A stretch of DNA of 5,729 nt from Hohaiivirga sp031547465 (lineage in GTDB: Bacteria; Pseudomonadota; Alphaproteobacteria; Rhizobiales; Beijerinckiaceae), in the NCBI GenBank assembly GCA_031547465.1, contig JAVBRX010000100.1, positions 1 through 5,729 on the forward strand, read 5' to 3'. This document shows, one piece after another, positions 5,259 through 5,729 of the stretch. The notes under the pieces are model-generated. The model did not search any database, was not told the origin of the DNA, and saw nothing but the letters and a program-made list of their open reading frames with translations. Position numbers and translations under genes: made by a program. Each line of letters opens with the position of its first letter. Position 1 is the first letter of the stretch.

Positions 5259-5729
5259 ATGGCAACCAGAAGGCACTTAAGAACTTTATTAGGAATAACA
5301 TCTTATTTGACAATTGCTATAGTGATTTCAGCAAGCGCGCAAGAGATCCCATCGGGGTCAAAATGTCCTGTTGGAAGCGGCGGTCTTATTGATTGCCAGA
5401 ATGGGGATATCAATCTGGCGCCAGCATCTTTCCTCGGTACTATTCCTGGCGGGATTGGAACAGGAGGAACGCCCCCCAGCCCCAATCCCGGTGCTGGAGA
5501 GATGCCCTCTTCTCCACCGACATCCCCGGTATCTAATCCGGGCGGGAATCCGGGTGGGAATCCGGGCGGGAATCCAGGCGGGAATCCAAGCGGGAATCCA
5601 AGCGGGAATCCAGGAGGAAATCCAGGAGGAAATCCAGGAGGCGACCTTGGTGGTGATCCTGGTGGTGATCCCGGCGGTGATCCTGGTGGTGATCCCGGCG
5701 GTGATCCCGGCGGTGATCCCGGTGGCGGG
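5259..5729 (+). CDS. Probable secreted protein with NPGG/DPGG tandem repeats, C-terminus beyond the window
   Basis: The frame opened at ATG 5259 stays open for 157 codons to the last base, so the gene is 3'-partial. GCGAGG (5248-5253) lies five bases before the ATG. Residues 1-27 look like a Sec signal peptide: basic RRHLR, a hydrophobic stretch 10-23, and a cleavage site after SASA at 27. The mature part begins QEIPSGSK, has two cysteines (36 and 46) that may form a disulfide, and a Pro/Gly/Ser-rich linker (60-92). Residues 93-128 are nine units of Asn-Pro-(Gly/Ser)-Gly. Residues 129-156 are seven Asp-led units, the first DLGG and the rest DPGG. An extended, turn-rich stalk or linker on the cell surface or in the periplasm is a reasonable inference, perhaps carrying a domain further on. 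No known family is recognised. No enzyme motif is visible. The gene lies next to AT-rich DNA, which hints at an accessory locus. Confidence 0.85.
   Translation, partial: MATRRHLRTLLGITSYLTIAIVISASAQEIPSGSKCPVGSGGLIDCQNGDINLAPASFLGTIPGGIGTGGTPPSPNPGAGEMPSSPPTSPVSNPGGNPGGNPGGNPGGNPSGNPSGNPGGNPGGNPGGDLGGDPGGDPGGDPGGDPGGDPGGDPGGG
5535..5726 (+). repeat. 12-bp in-frame tandem repeat array (16 units)
   Basis: Sixteen contiguous 12-base units encode the four-residue repeats. Units 1-9 (5535-5642) have the form AATCCRGGNGGN with two AATCCAAGCGGG copies. Units 10-16 (5643-5726) start with GAY and have the form GATCCYGGYGGY, apart from the first, GACCTTGGTGGT. Adjacent identical copies occur: units 5 and 6, units 7 and 8, and a 24-base pair of units (5655-5678) repeated exactly at 5679-5702. 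These are signs of recent slippage or unequal recombination. Because the unit is a multiple of three, copy-number changes keep the frame. The array may continue past the window edge. Confidence 0.95.

Noticed and set aside
5303..5485. 60-codon minus-strand frame opposite the repeat-protein gene
   Set aside because: It is a shadow of the plus-strand gene, which has a ribosome binding site, signal peptide and repeat structure.
5535..5726. CRISPR array or RTX calcium-binding repeats
   Set aside because: The units are 12 bases, contiguous, without spacers, and in frame in a signal-peptide protein. The Asp-Pro-Gly-Gly unit does not match the RTX nonapeptide GGxGxDxUx.

Overview
The window looks like chromosomal DNA from an alphaproteobacterium, most likely of the Hyphomicrobiales (a Brucella/Ochrobactrum/Phyllobacterium-like lineage). 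I base this on the protein style of RuvX, GatC and GatA, on the gene order ruvX / metal-dependent hydrolase / gatC / gatA, and on intergenic hairpin elements of the 'gagcattttc...gaaaatgc' and 'tagagcgcaatcc...' kind, which recall repeats of that order. The lineage call rests on memory of these families, not on a search.

Left part (1-3282), housekeeping. ruvX (minus strand, GTG start at 543) diverges from a 232-residue UPF0173-type metal-dependent hydrolase (664-1362). gatC (1452-1739) and gatA (1804-3282) follow on the plus strand and encode two of the three subunits of the tRNA-dependent amidotransferase GatCAB. gatB is not in the window. A promoter-like pair and a small hairpin with a T run lie between the hydrolase and gatC.

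Middle (3283-3484). This intergenic stretch between two convergent genes holds two palindromic elements and then a strong rho-independent terminator that serves gatA.

Right-centre (3485-4552, minus strand). This is a complete periplasmic di-haem cytochrome c peroxidase with a signal peptide and two CxxCH haem sites. A perfect FNR/FixK-type box (TTGAT-N4-ATCAA, 4615-4628) lies upstream, so oxygen-limited induction is the natural inference.

Right end (4553-5729), accessory in character. About 700 bases without a convincing gene, strongly AT-rich from about 4740 to 5060, lead into a short GC-richer island with a possible gene remnant. From 5259 a new plus-strand gene runs off the window edge. 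It encodes a probable secreted protein with a signal peptide, a short Cys-containing segment, and a perfect four-residue tandem repeat that switches from nine Asn-Pro-Gly/Ser-Gly units to seven Asp-Pro-Gly-Gly-type units. Because it has no stop codon inside the window, ordinary closed-ORF calling would miss it. It is the most unusual object here; its function cannot be told from the visible part.
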